A stretch of DNA of 46,397 bases from contig JAKORJ010000237.1 of NCBI GenBank assembly GCA_029777885.1, positions 1 through 46,397 on the forward strand, in the 5' to 3' direction. Each line of letters begins with the position of its first letter. The stretch's first letter is position 1. A program made the translations under genes and the position numbers. The notes beneath the pieces were generated by a model. The model searched no databases. It was not told the DNA's origin and worked only from the letters and a program-made list of their open reading frames with translations. The stretch comes from Bacillota bacterium. GTDB taxonomy: Bacteria; Bacillota; Clostridia; Caldicoprobacterales; DTU083. Below are positions 1 through 8,228 of this stretch, one piece after another.

Positions 1-461
1 AAATCAGGTGTATTCTGAGCGATCTTTCTGCCTTCCTCTGCAGTTACGCGGGCAACTGTAAGTATCGTTCCTTCCACCGGTTTCATTACAGCCTTGTATG
101 CTGTCTCAGAACCAGCTATCATCGCTTCCGCATATTTAACCGTATTTATTTTTTCCTCGCCCTTCAATGCCTTGGCAAAGCCCCGAAAAAGCTGCGACAG
201 TATAACACCTGAATTGCCCCTTGCGCCTTTTAATGAGCCACGGGACAGAGCATCAGCCACCTGGGTCAGATCATCGTTGTTCAGTGCATTGATTTCCCTG
301 GCGGCTGAGAGCATCGTAAGCGACATATTGGTTCCGGTATCTCCGTCGGGGACCGGAAAAACATTCAGTGAATTGACTGCCTGCTTGTTTTTTTCTAAAA
401 ACTGTGCGGCATATAGGAACATCTGCTTCAGCTTTGCACCATTAATCAAATTTTGGTTCAA
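1..461 (-). CDS. fakA: DAK2/DhaL-domain protein, FakA-like (fatty acid kinase ATP-binding subunit), partial
   Basis: N-terminal 153 residues of a YloV/FakA-type protein; the rest lies beyond base 1. FakA is the ATP-binding subunit of fatty acid kinase, which phosphorylates FakB-bound fatty acids for phospholipid synthesis. The DhaL nucleotide-binding signature NVFPVPDGDTGTNM, whose aspartates hold Mg-ADP, is complete, and the GxLKGARGNSGVILSQ motif follows. The start is a TTG at 459-461, placed eight bases after a strong AGGAGGT (471-477); no ATG serves this frame upstream. It lies 33 bp downstream of the Asp23 gene, the same pairing as yloU-yloV in Bacillus. The family is clear; the kinase assignment rests on family and synteny because the C-terminal domains are not visible. 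Confidence 0.88.
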   Translation of the reverse strand, partial: MNQNLINGAKLKQMFLYAAQFLEKNKQAVNSLNVFPVPDGDTGTNMSLTMLSAAREINALNNDDLTQVADALSRGSLKGARGNSGVILSQLFRGFAKALKGEEKINTVKYAEAMIAGSETAYKAVMKPVEGTILTVARVTAEEGRKIAQNTPD

Positions 462-494
462 CTTTGAGTACCTCCTCTTTTACCCCGGTGAAAG

Positions 495-845
495 CTAGAC
501 TCTAACACCTTCGACTGTAATGTTGACTTTCTTGACTGTTGTCCCCGTAAGGTTTTCTACATTATACTTAACTGTATCTATCACATTCTTGGCGACAGCA
601 GCAATAGAAATCCCATATTCTACGATTATGAATAAATCTATGATTACTTCATTGTCTTGTGTATAAACCTTTACTCCCCTGGACAGATTGTCAAGGCCGA
701 GCAGCTCAACGATCCCGTCGGTTGCCCTCTTGGATGCCATGCCCACTATACCATATCAGCCTATGGCAGTTATTCCGGCTAAGACAGCCAATACATCATC
801 TGATATTATGATCTCACCCAGGGAATTGGTTTTTTTGGCTCCCAT
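495..845 (-). CDS. Asp23/YloU-family protein with in-frame UGA at codon 30 (candidate selenocysteine or nonsense)
   Basis: Asp23/Gls24-family protein (alkaline-shock/cell-envelope family, B. subtilis YloU type) of 116 codons. The frame opens with ATG at 845 behind AGGAGGT (852-858). It runs through the family's N-terminal segment, meets TGA at 756-758 (codon 30), and continues in the same frame through YGIVGMASKR to the conserved C-terminus VNITVEGVRV and a TAG stop. Both halves match the family without a frameshift, so only this codon is aberrant. In YloU as I recall it the aligned residue is Cys (CYGIVGMASK). The internal GTG at 746 has no ribosome site and would delete the first third of the domain. 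Explanations are selenocysteine insertion, a point nonsense mutation or a sequence error. I see no convincing SECIS hairpin immediately after the UGA. Confidence 0.7.
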
Positions 846-871
846 CTACATACCTCCTATCAGGTCCTGGT

Positions 872-901
872 ATTATAACCTGCTATCAAACCTACTGCCG
901 A
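872..901 (-). promoter_or_regulatory. Candidate promoter for asp23-fakA
   Basis: A perfect -10 TATAAT (minus strand, 872-877) lies about 20 bases before the asp23 ribosome site. Eighteen bases upstream is a weak -35 TCGGCA (896-901, four of six matches to TTGACA). The -10 and its placement are good; the -35 is poor. Confidence 0.4.
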
Positions 902-1006
902 ATGCGCGTTTTTTAACCGTTGCAGGAATAAAAAGCCGCTAAAACGATATTACTATTTTATCTTATAAGATATGAATATGCAACATTGGTTATTATTTTC
1001 TTTATC

Positions 1007-1035
1007 TTGCCAAAACTATAATGTAGTGTTAAAAT
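1007..1035 (+). promoter_or_regulatory. Probable sigma-A promoter of rpmB
   Basis: TTGCCA (1007-1012), a 17-base spacer and TAAAAT (1030-1035). Five of six bases match each consensus. The predicted transcript starts about 55 bases before the rpmB start codon. Confidence 0.6.
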
Positions 1036-1097
1036 AGTACTTGTTTTATTCAAATTCTTTGCCTTCAGTTTTCACGTTTTAAAGGAGGTGTTCGGTA

Positions 1098-1289
1098 ATG
1101 GCAAAAGTATGCGATATATGCAATAAAGGCAGAATGTCAGGCAATGCTGTCAGTCACTCCAACAGAAAAGCAAGACGAGTCTGGGTCCCCAACCTTAAGA
1201 AAGTCAGAGTAGTTGACAACGGTAGTCATAAGACATTGAATGTATGCACCCGCTGCATCCGCACCGGCAAAATCAAGAATTCACTCTAA
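1098..1289 (+). CDS. rpmB: 50S ribosomal protein L28
   Basis: Full-length bacterial L28 (63 residues), a structural protein of the large ribosomal subunit. The N-terminal CDICNKG and the later CTRCIRTGK form two CxxC pairs, so this is the zinc-binding C+ form of L28. The ATG at 1098 follows AAAGGAGGTG (1081-1090). It is transcribed alone on the plus strand, divergent from asp23-fakA and convergent with the rpe operon, as in other Firmicutes. A hairpin terminator follows directly. Confidence 0.97.
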   Translation: MAKVCDICNKGRMSGNAVSHSNRKARRVWVPNLKKVRVVDNGSHKTLNVCTRCIRTGKIKNSL

Positions 1290-1298
1290 GCGGAACAT

Positions 1299-1327
1299 AA
1301 AAAACGTGCGCATAGCACGTTTTTTTA
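1299..1327. terminator. Bidirectional intrinsic terminator between rpmB and the rpe operon
   Basis: Stem AACGTGC/GCACGTT with a five-base GCATA loop, flanked by an A run on the left and a T run on the right. It can end rpmB on the plus strand and the rpe-orf58 transcript on the minus strand. Confidence 0.85.
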
Positions 1328-1342
1328 TGTTCTAATTTAATC

Positions 1343-1519
1343 TCACTTTTTCAATAGTATGCTGCCTAGAATTATCAAACCTATACCCAACAGAAAATAC
1401 CAGAACCATGGAGGTGTAGCAGCAAGGATGAGGATAGCTCCTGCAAGTATAAGTACAAGCGGCAGGATCAAATTGATAAAAAGCTTGAATCCTTTCCTTA
1501 TCCGGTATTTGCCTCGCAT
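1343..1519 (-). CDS. Small two-helix membrane protein, unknown function (58 aa)
   Basis: I do not recognise this gene. The 58-residue product has a basic N-terminus (MRGKYRIRKGFK) followed by two hydrophobic helices at about residues 13-33 and 37-56. They are joined by a TPPW turn, and the chain ends in two lysines, giving a helical hairpin in the membrane. The ATG at 1519 follows AAAGGAGTGAGCAGC, a good ribosome site; longer versions of the frame have none. It lies 102 bp after rpe and ends at the shared terminator, so it is probably the last gene of the rpe operon. The position between rpe and rpmB is where B. subtilis keeps spoVM, but the sequence does not resemble the amphipathic 26-residue SpoVM. 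Confidence 0.6.
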   Translation of the reverse strand: MRGKYRIRKGFKLFINLILPLVLILAGAILILAATPPWFWYFLLGIGLIILGSILLKK

Positions 1520-1621
1520 GCTGCTCACTCCTTTGACGGCTTGATTTGTTACTAATATTATATTCAGCCGCAAAGCCAAAGTGACCGCAATATTTGGTTT
1601 CTGAGATGTCCACCGGCCAAA

Positions 1622-2272
1622 TCAGGGACAGGCTCGCATATGCCTTATGGCCATAGCCGGGTCGCTTGAGCCGAATATCGAAGACCCCGATACTATCACA
1701 TTAGCTCCGGCCTCGACAACGGCCTTTACATTATCAGGGTTTATACCCCCATCCACCTGTATATCAAGCTGCTTTCCGATACCGTCTGCAGTTTTGCGCA
1801 AATCTCTGATCTTATTGAGCATCTGCGGTATGAAGGCCTGACCGCCGAAGCCCGGGTTGACAGTCATCAGAAGCACCATATCAAGATCATCCAGGACATA
1901 GTCCAGTACATTCAGGGGTGTCGAGGGATTCAAGGCCACTGCTGCCCTGACCCCCTTTTTTCTTATTGCAGCAAGGCATCCCTGGAGGTGATGGAGGACT
2001 TCTGCATGCACTGTGATGCTGTCTGCCCCGGCCGCTATAAAATCATCCAAATACTCCATTGGATTGTCCATCATAAGATGCACATCAAATGGCAAATCAG
2101 TATACTTCCTTATGCTCTTCACAACAAGAGGCCCGATCGTCAGGTTTGGAACATAATGCCCGTCCATTACATCGATATGGATCATATCAGCGCCTGCCCT
2201 GTCGAGCATTTCCACTTCCTCACCCAGCCTGGAAAAATCCGCTGACAATATGGATGGTGCTATTTTTATCAC
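1622..2272 (-). CDS. rpe: Ribulose-phosphate 3-epimerase
   Basis: Interconverts ribulose 5-phosphate and xylulose 5-phosphate in the pentose phosphate pathway. The 216-residue TIM barrel has the family's metal-binding and catalytic stretches: [13 protein letters not shown] near the N-terminus, [12 protein letters not shown] around 33-44, [24 protein letters not shown] and the phosphate-binding VSGSSIFG near the C-terminus. The start is GTG at 2270-2272, served by AGGAGGT eight bases upstream; it overlaps the rsgA stop by four bases (GTGA). The rsgA-rpe coupling is typical of Firmicutes. Confidence 0.97.
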   Translation of the reverse strand: MIKIAPSILSADFSRLGEEVEMLDRAGADMIHIDVMDGHYVPNLTIGPLVVKSIRKYTDLPFDVHLMMDNPMEYLDDFIAAGADSITVHAEVLHHLQGCLAAIRKKGVRAAVALNPSTPLNVLDYVLDDLDMVLLMTVNPGFGGQAFIPQMLNKIRDLRKTADGIGKQLDIQVDGGINPDNVKAVVEAGANVIVSGSSIFGSSDPAMAIRHMRACP

Positions 2273-3147
2273 TGATCGTACCTCCTGTTGGTAATTATAT
2301 CTTTAGCAAGCCTGGCATAGCGGCTGTATCTGCCCTCTGAGATCTCCCCTCCTGCCAAAGCGGCTTTCACAGCACAATCCGGCTCATTTAGGTGCATGCA
2401 TCCTGTAAACCTGCATTCGTCTATGTGAGGCTTGAAATCAGGATAATAAACCTGCAATTGCTCTGGCAGCAGCTCATTGAGATCCAATTGGCTGAACCCC
2501 GGTGTGTCAATGATCATACCGCCCTCGTCCACCATAATGAGCTCCACATGCCTTGTAGTATGCCTGCCCCTTTGGATCTTTACGCTTAAATCGCCGGTCT
2601 CGAGCTGAAGCTTCGGGCAAAGCCGGTTTATGACAGAGGATTTGCCAACTCCCGACTGGCCGGCCAGGGCAGTTATGCCCCTGATGCTCTTTGCCAGCGC
2701 TTCCAGGCCTATATTGTGCCTGGCCGAAATCGCATGGCAGGGGTATCCTGTATTGCGGTATTCATCAATCAGGGCTGCAACGTGACCGGAGTCTGCCAGA
2801 TCGATCTTATTGATGACTATAATGGGCTGTATGCCCTTGTACTCGGCAGATATCAGCAGCTTGTCGGTGAGCAGCAGGTCTGGCTCGGGACTGGCTGCTG
2901 CTATTATCACTATAAGATTGTCGACATTGGCAACAGCCGGGCGGCCCAGGAAGTTCCTGCGGGGCAGGATGTTCTCAATAGTCCCCTCCTTGACACTGCT
3001 GCCCGGATCGATTTCAACATTGTCACCAACAACCGGGATTATTCCGTCCTTGCGGAACTTACCTCTGGCTCTGCAACGTATTACTCTGCCGTCTGCGAAT
3101 ACGTCATAAAAACCACCTACAGCCTTAAGTATCGTTCCTGTTACCAT
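2269..3147 (-). CDS. rsgA: Ribosome small subunit-dependent GTPase A
   Basis: Circularly permuted GTPase that checks late assembly of the 30S subunit. An N-terminal OB domain (about 1-70) is followed by the permuted G domain: NKID (G4, about 112) comes before the P-loop GQSGVGKSS (about 162), then the switch region and DTPGF. The C-terminal zinc knuckle [16 protein letters not shown] is intact. The 292-residue length is normal. The gene begins ten bases after prkC. The upstream GAGGAG lies 12 bases from the ATG, a slightly long spacing. In Firmicutes this GTPase is often in one operon with, and can be phosphorylated by, the PASTA kinase. Confidence 0.96.
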   Translation of the reverse strand: MVTGTILKAVGGFYDVFADGRVIRCRARGKFRKDGIIPVVGDNVEIDPGSSVKEGTIENILPRRNFLGRPAVANVDNLIVIIAAASPEPDLLLTDKLLISAEYKGIQPIIVINKIDLADSGHVAALIDEYRNTGYPCHAISARHNIGLEALAKSIRGITALAGQSGVGKSSVINRLCPKLQLETGDLSVKIQRGRHTTRHVELIMVDEGGMIIDTPGFSQLDLNELLPEQLQVYYPDFKPHIDECRFTGCMHLNEPDCAVKAALAGGEISEGRYSRYARLAKDIITNRRYDQ

Positions 3148-3156
3148 TCGGTTGCT

Positions 3157-5061
3157 TTACTCCTCTTTGCTGAAATCAATCGTCTCGCGGCTGAACCAGA
3201 TATCATCGATATAGATGTCATAGTCCACCTTACCTTTGCCTTCCACATCTACATAAGCAGGTCCCTGTGAGAAATCATGGTAATTGTCGTATATCACGGT
3301 ATCGTCAGAGATACGGACCACCTTGATCCGGGCAAAGCCTTGTATGCCCGGCATATCGATCTTAAGGCGTAGCCTGCGATCCGGTTCGGACCCAAGGCTT
3401 ACCCAAAGGTTGATTTTTCTGTCGTCACTTATCTGTTCGCCATGGGCAGGATCCTGCCTTATAACGATCCCCTTGGTATGCTCATTGCTGTATTCGCCGA
3501 TTATTTCTCCCACTTCGAATCCATCATTTTTGATCATTTGCTTAGCAGTCTCTTCCGTGAAGCCGACATAATTGCCGACAAGCTCGGGCCCCTTGCTGAT
3601 CGTGAGTATAATCTCCATGCCCTCTTCGACCTCTGTGTTGGCCTTGATGCTTTGGTCGACCACATAGCCACTGGGTTTGTCGCTGTATACATACAAGGGC
3701 TCGCCTACAGTTAGCCCGGCATTTTCAAGCTCGATTTCAGCCGTCCGCAACAGCTTGTTGCGAACATCAGGTACTTTGATCATCTTTACCCCATCGCTGA
3801 CTATCACTTCGATAATGCTGTTGGTTTTGACCCTCATGCCAGGCCTGGGCTTTTGGGAGATGATATAATTTTTAGGCACCTCTTTGCTGTATTGGCGATC
3901 GGTCACCTGGAGCTTCAGGTTGCTTGCTTTTGCGATCGTTTCCGCAAACTTCAAGTCATAGCCTTCAACCTTTGGGACCTCTGACTCGCCGGTTCCAAAA
4001 TGTTGCCTTAATATGCTGGAACCTACCAGGACCAGGGTCATAATCAGACCTGATACAAATAGTACAGAAAAAACGGTGATCAAAACGGCGCGTTTTTTAC
4101 GCTTTGCCTCTTCATTCTTTTTCTGCTTCCTATCAATCCTGTCTTCATGAAGGACTATCGGCGGCATCACCTGTGTAGTTTGCTCATCCAATGCAGACTT
4201 GTTCTTGTCCTTGCTGACAAAATTGCCGTCAGGCTCCTTAAGTGCGCGCCTTAAGTCCTTTAACAGCTCAGCGGTATCCTTGTACCTTAAGCTTATATCC
4301 TTTTCCGTGGCTTTTTCTATGATGTATTGAATACTCTTAGGAATTTCAGGATTTATATCCCTCACCGGGGTTATTTTCTCCTGAATATGCTTGAGCGCCA
4401 CTGTGATTGCGCTGTCGCCCTCAAAGGGCACCACGCCCGTTACCATTTCATATAAAACTATGCCAAGGGAATAAATGTCGGATTGGTAGCTTACAAGGCC
4501 ACCTCTGGCCTGTTCGGGTGAAAAGTAATGAACAGAACCGATCACATTCGATCCGGCCATCGTAACTGTAGCCGTAGTTGCGGCCCGGGCGATGCCAAAA
4601 TCAGCCACCTTGACGTCTCCGTCTCTGCTTATTAGTATATTCTGAGGCTTGATGTCCCTGTGCACTATACCGTTCTTATGCGCATGACTGAGGGCCTGGC
4701 AAATCTGTATACAGATCCTTGCAGCTTCCTCGGGGTCCAGCCGGCCTTTCTCACGGATGTACTCCTTCAATGTCTTGCCATCGACGTACTCCATGACTAT
4801 ATAATGAATGTCGCCCTCCTGGCCTACATCGTATATATTTACAATATTAGGATGAGACAGGCTGGCTGCGGACTGGGATTCCCTTTTGAAGCGCAAAACG
4901 AATTCTTCGTTTTCAACAAGCTCCGGCCTTAGTATTTTAACAGCTACAAATCTTTTAAGAAGATGGCATCTGGCCTTGTAAACAACAGCCATTCCGCCTC
5001 CTCCGATTTTCTCTATGAGTTCATATCTGCCGCCTAGTAATTTGCCCAGCAACCTCGTCAC
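3157..5061 (-). CDS. prkC: PASTA-domain Ser/Thr protein kinase
   Basis: Membrane kinase that senses muropeptides or lipid II through external PASTA repeats and controls wall growth and spore germination in relatives. The kinase domain (about 12-275) has the glycine loop GGGGMAVVYK, catalytic Lys42, HRDIKPQN (D136), DFG (154-156) and a Thr-rich activation loop ahead of the SPEQARG segment. A charged linker leads to one membrane helix at about 333-355. Three PASTA repeats follow (about 365-430, 431-497, 498-560), then a C-terminal domain of about 70 residues. The GTG start overlaps the stp stop by four bases (GTGA), giving a coupled kinase-phosphatase pair. Confidence 0.96.
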   Translation of the reverse strand: MTRLLGKLLGGRYELIEKIGGGGMAVVYKARCHLLKRFVAVKILRPELVENEEFVLRFKRESQSAASLSHPNIVNIYDVGQEGDIHYIVMEYVDGKTLKEYIREKGRLDPEEAARICIQICQALSHAHKNGIVHRDIKPQNILISRDGDVKVADFGIARAATTATVTMAGSNVIGSVHYFSPEQARGGLVSYQSDIYSLGIVLYEMVTGVVPFEGDSAITVALKHIQEKITPVRDINPEIPKSIQYIIEKATEKDISLRYKDTAELLKDLRRALKEPDGNFVSKDKNKSALDEQTTQVMPPIVLHEDRIDRKQKKNEEAKRKKRAVLITVFSVLFVSGLIMTLVLVGSSILRQHFGTGESEVPKVEGYDLKFAETIAKASNLKLQVTDRQYSKEVPKNYIISQKPRPGMRVKTNSIIEVIVSDGVKMIKVPDVRNKLLRTAEIELENAGLTVGEPLYVYSDKPSGYVVDQSIKANTEVEEGMEIILTISKGPELVGNYVGFTEETAKQMIKNDGFEVGEIIGEYSNEHTKGIVIRQDPAHGEQISDDRKINLWVSLGSEPDRRLRLKIDMPGIQGFARIKVVRISDDTVIYDNYHDFSQGPAYVDVEGKGKVDYDIYIDDIWFSRETIDFSKEE

Positions 5062-5813
5062 CTCTCTTCTTCATAACCGGTATATCTGGCTGCGACTATT
5101 GTTATATCGTCAGTGCTGCCTGCTGCCAGCGCTTTTGCCCCCAATTCCTTCACAAGCTCACATACCGGCAGGTCACCGGATATATTGCGAAACTCCTCAT
5201 CCAGCTTTACATAGTTGCTGAGACCGTCAGAGCACAAAACTACGATATCGCCATCGGATATGATTTCCTCGAACAGATCGATCTTTAGTGTTTCCTCAGT
5301 TCCAAGTGCCCTGGTTATGATATTTCTATTGGGATGCACTGACATTTCATCAGCAGTTATGCTGCCATTGTCTAAAAGCTCTTGTACCAGCGAATGATCT
5401 CTGGTTATCTGCCTTACCTCGTTCCCCTTTATGATGTAGCACCTGCTGTCTCCGATATGGGCTATATACACAAGCCCATGGGCAAATACGGCCATGGTGA
5501 GAGTAGTCCCCATGCCCAGCAGGCGTTCGTCGCTCTTGGACATATCATATATTTTCTTATTGGCTTCGGTGATAGCCTGGTACATGCTTTCCACCAAAAG
5601 CTTTTTGTCCTTGTGGTCCTTTGCCTTTTCGCACAAATAGGAACTGATCAGTTCAACAGCCGTGCGGCTCGCCAGGTCGCCTGCATTATGTCCGCCCATG
5701 CCGTCTGCAATAATGATAAACTCACAGCCAGTCCTGTCAGGCTCCGGGATGTAGTAGTAATCTTCGTTGGATTTTCTTTGTGAGCCTTTACAGGTGAATG
5801 CCCCGTATTCCAT
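5058..5813 (-). CDS. stp: PP2C-type Ser/Thr protein phosphatase (Stp/PrpC)
   Basis: Metal-dependent PPM phosphatase, the partner that reverses PrkC phosphorylation. All PP2C motifs are present: KSNEDYYY near the N-terminus, IIADGMGGHNAGD (metal-binding Asp), GMGTTLTMAV, HIGDSRCYI, ARALGTEE-type segment, CSDGLSNYV and the terminal DDITIVAA. The 251-residue length is standard and there is no membrane segment, so it acts in the cytoplasm. It starts eight bases after rlmN and overlaps prkC by four. Confidence 0.96.
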   Translation of the reverse strand: MEYGAFTCKGSQRKSNEDYYYIPEPDRTGCEFIIIADGMGGHNAGDLASRTAVELISSYLCEKAKDHKDKKLLVESMYQAITEANKKIYDMSKSDERLLGMGTTLTMAVFAHGLVYIAHIGDSRCYIIKGNEVRQITRDHSLVQELLDNGSITADEMSVHPNRNIITRALGTEETLKIDLFEEIISDGDIVVLCSDGLSNYVKLDEEFRNISGDLPVCELVKELGAKALAAGSTDDITIVAARYTGYEEER

Positions 5814-5820
5814 ATAAGCC

Positions 5821-6876
5821 CTACCCCCGTTCTTTCTCGAGATATGCTGCTTTTAGCTGACCACAAGCACCGTTTATATCCAACCCCATCTCCCGTCTTC
5901 GGGTGACATTTATGCCTTTAGACTGAAGGATATCAATAAAGGCTTTGATGCTATCCTCGCTGCTCCTTTTGCGGCTCAAGTGCTTTACCTCATTCAAAGG
6001 TATGACGTTGACATGGCAGGGGAAACCAGACAGGAGCCTGCACAACTCCTTGGCATGCTCCGGTCTGTCATTGATGCCGCTAATCAAGGCGTATTCAAAG
6101 GTCACCCTTCTGCCTGTCTTGTCAAAATAGTACCTGGCAGCCTTTATAACATCCTCTATGCCAAAGGCATGGGCTATCTTCATTATATCTCTTCGGATAT
6201 TATCATTTGGCGCATGAAGGGATACAGCCAGGTTTATATTCAAGCCTTCATCCGCCAGGGTATACATTTTTGGAACCAGACCGCAGGTAGACAGGGTTAT
6301 ATTTCTATACCCTATATTCAGTCCCAGGGGATCATGTACAAGTTTTATAAATTTTACTACATTATCATAGTTGTCCAGAGGCTCGCCGCAGCCCATGAGG
6401 ACAAGCCCGTTGATATTCGGCTTGTTATGCTCTGACAGGTCACTGTTTACAGCCAATACCTGGGCCAGCATCTCCCCCGCTGTAAGGTTCCTTGCAAGTC
6501 CGCCCGTGGTGGATGCACAAAAGCTGCAACCCATCCTGCAGCCTACCTGCGTCGACAAACACAGGGTCATACCATATTCATACTGCATAGAAACACATTC
6601 TATTATATTATTATCAGTCAACAAATACAAATACTTTACGGTGCGCTTGTCAGATGAAGCCAAACGCTGAAGGAGGATGAGCCTGCCTATCTTATAGCCG
6701 CTCTTGAGCTTTTCTTTCAGCGCCTGGGGCAGGTCTGTCATTTGCTCAAAGTCGGCTGTTCCTTTATGGAGCCATTTGAATAATTGCTTTGCACGGTAAG
6801 GTTTTTCATTCATCGATACAAAAACCTGCTCGAGCTCCTCAAGCGTCATGTCTAGCAAATCAGGCTTATTTGCCAT
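5821..6876 (-). CDS. rlmN: Dual-specificity RNA methyltransferase RlmN
   Basis: Radical SAM enzyme that makes 2-methyladenosine at A2503 of 23S rRNA and A37 of some tRNAs. The radical SAM cluster motif CRMGCSFC is at C113, C117 and C120. The two mechanistic cysteines are visible as IIECVSMQ (C94) and NGACGQ (C338). I chose the ATG at 6876 because GAGGG lies seven bases before it; the in-frame TTG at 6882 sits against that site and overlaps the rsmB stop. Confidence 0.96.
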   Translation of the reverse strand: MANKPDLLDMTLEELEQVFVSMNEKPYRAKQLFKWLHKGTADFEQMTDLPQALKEKLKSGYKIGRLILLQRLASSDKRTVKYLYLLTDNNIIECVSMQYEYGMTLCLSTQVGCRMGCSFCASTTGGLARNLTAGEMLAQVLAVNSDLSEHNKPNINGLVLMGCGEPLDNYDNVVKFIKLVHDPLGLNIGYRNITLSTCGLVPKMYTLADEGLNINLAVSLHAPNDNIRRDIMKIAHAFGIEDVIKAARYYFDKTGRRVTFEYALISGINDRPEHAKELCRLLSGFPCHVNVIPLNEVKHLSRKRSSEDSIKAFIDILQSKGINVTRRREMGLDINGACGQLKAAYLEKERG

Positions 6877-6878
6877 GA

Positions 6879-8228
6879 TCAAACCCTCTTTCGTAGTCTA
6901 GCTATAAAAAAACCATCTGTATTATGCAGGTAAGGTATAAGCTGTATCATACCGTCTGCAGCAGCATCCTGTAATGGAGCGGGCAGATATAAGGCTATAT
7001 CCTCTTTATAAAATTCCTTGTGGTCAGCCAGAAAATTGCTGATCATGTCTTGATTTTCATCCTTGTTGACTGTACACGTGCTATATACCAGGACACCATT
7101 TGGCTTTACATATTTGCTGCATGCATCCAAGATCCTCTCCTGAATGCTGACCAGCTCTTTCAAGCCGTCGGGTGTGACTTTCAACTTGACATCCGGCTTT
7201 TTATGTACTATCCCCAATCCTGAGCAAGGAGCGTCTATCAACACGCAGTCGAAAAATTCATCAAACTCCGGTGAGTAACAGGATGCATCCATGACCCCGG
7301 GGATTACGGGGTCGGCCCCCATACGCTTAATGTTGGCCCGTACCAGGTCGATCCTGTGCTCGTGCACATCCCAGGCATATACCCTGCCCTTGTTCCCCAT
7401 CAGTTCTGCCATGTGAATTGCCTTGCCGCCGGGCGAGCTGCAGGCATCCAGGACCGTCTGCCCCGGCTTGGGTGCGACTGCGTGGGCCACCAGCATGGAG
7501 CTTTCACCTTGAACGGTAAAATATCCGTTTTTATATAAAGAATCCTCTTCTATATCACCTGTGTATCTAAGTCGAAGTGCTTCCCTTAGATACAGCCCTT
7601 TTTCTGCATGTATGCCCTGCTTGCTGAATTCTTCAATAAGCTTTTCCGGTTCGGACTTCAGGGTGTTTACCCGTATCGACAGGCCTTCCCCTGCCGACGG
7701 TGGCTGCATGATATGCTCTGCTGTTTGCTCGCCATAATCCTTTATCCATTTTTCCGTCAGCCATAATGGATAGCTATAAAGAAGCGACATATTTTCAGTC
7801 CTGGAAAGGCTGCTGTCCGGGAGCCGGAGGCTTTCCTTGCTGCGCACGATATTCCTCAATACCCCATTTACAAGTCCGCTAAGCGCAAACAGGCCGTTTT
7901 TCTTGCACAGATTGACGGCCTCGTTGACTGCGGCTGAGTCAGGCACCCGGTCCAGATACAGGATCTGGTATGCGCCCAGCCTTAATATGTTGATGATCCA
8001 GGGGTTTGCCTTCTTCAAAGTGGTGAATTTGTTTAAAAAATAGTCCAGGGTCAGCTGCCTTTCCAGGGCACCGTATACCAGCTGGGCTACGAAGGCAACA
8101 TCTCTGGCTGAGAGGTCAACTGTCCGCAAGTTATCCTTAAGGCTGATGTTGGCATATTTGCCGTCCCTGTTGACCTCCATAAGCACTTTCAGGGCTATCT
8201 GTCTGGATTTGGTTCCGCTTGATACCAT
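6879..8228 (-). CDS. rsmB: 16S rRNA (cytosine(967)-C(5))-methyltransferase RsmB
   Basis: Methylates C967 of 16S rRNA. An N-terminal NusB-like RNA-binding domain (about 1-140) precedes the Rossmann methyltransferase domain. The latter has LDACSSPGGKA for SAM binding, DAPCSGLG, and the catalytic cysteine in YSTCTVNKDEN. About 449 residues is normal. The ATG at 8228 shares one base with the fmt stop (TGATG) and has GAGAGG seven bases upstream; the TTG three bases earlier is less well placed. Confidence 0.96.
   Translation of the reverse strand: MVSSGTKSRQIALKVLMEVNRDGKYANISLKDNLRTVDLSARDVAFVAQLVYGALERQLTLDYFLNKFTTLKKANPWIINILRLGAYQILYLDRVPDSAAVNEAVNLCKKNGLFALSGLVNGVLRNIVRSKESLRLPDSSLSRTENMSLLYSYPLWLTEKWIKDYGEQTAEHIMQPPSAGEGLSIRVNTLKSEPEKLIEEFSKQGIHAEKGLYLREALRLRYTGDIEEDSLYKNGYFTVQGESSMLVAHAVAPKPGQTVLDACSSPGGKAIHMAELMGNKGRVYAWDVHEHRIDLVRANIKRMGADPVIPGVMDASCYSPEFDEFFDCVLIDAPCSGLGIVHKKPDVKLKVTPDGLKELVSIQERILDACSKYVKPNGVLVYSTCTVNKDENQDMISNFLADHKEFYKEDIALYLPAPLQDAAADGMIQLIPYLHNTDGFFIARLRKRV

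Noticed and set aside
707-724. Hairpin after the asp23 UGA considered as a SECIS element
   Set aside because: The stem has a bulge and the loop begins about 39 bases after the UGA, outside the usual bacterial SECIS range; hand folding is not enough to claim it.
495-746. asp23 read as a short gene starting at the internal GTG 746
   Set aside because: No ribosome site before it, and it would lose the conserved N-terminal third of the domain, which is fully preserved upstream of the UGA.
2716-3270. 184-codon plus-strand frame across the rsgA-prkC junction
   Set aside because: Opposite two clear genes and their junction; no start signal and no recognisable domain.
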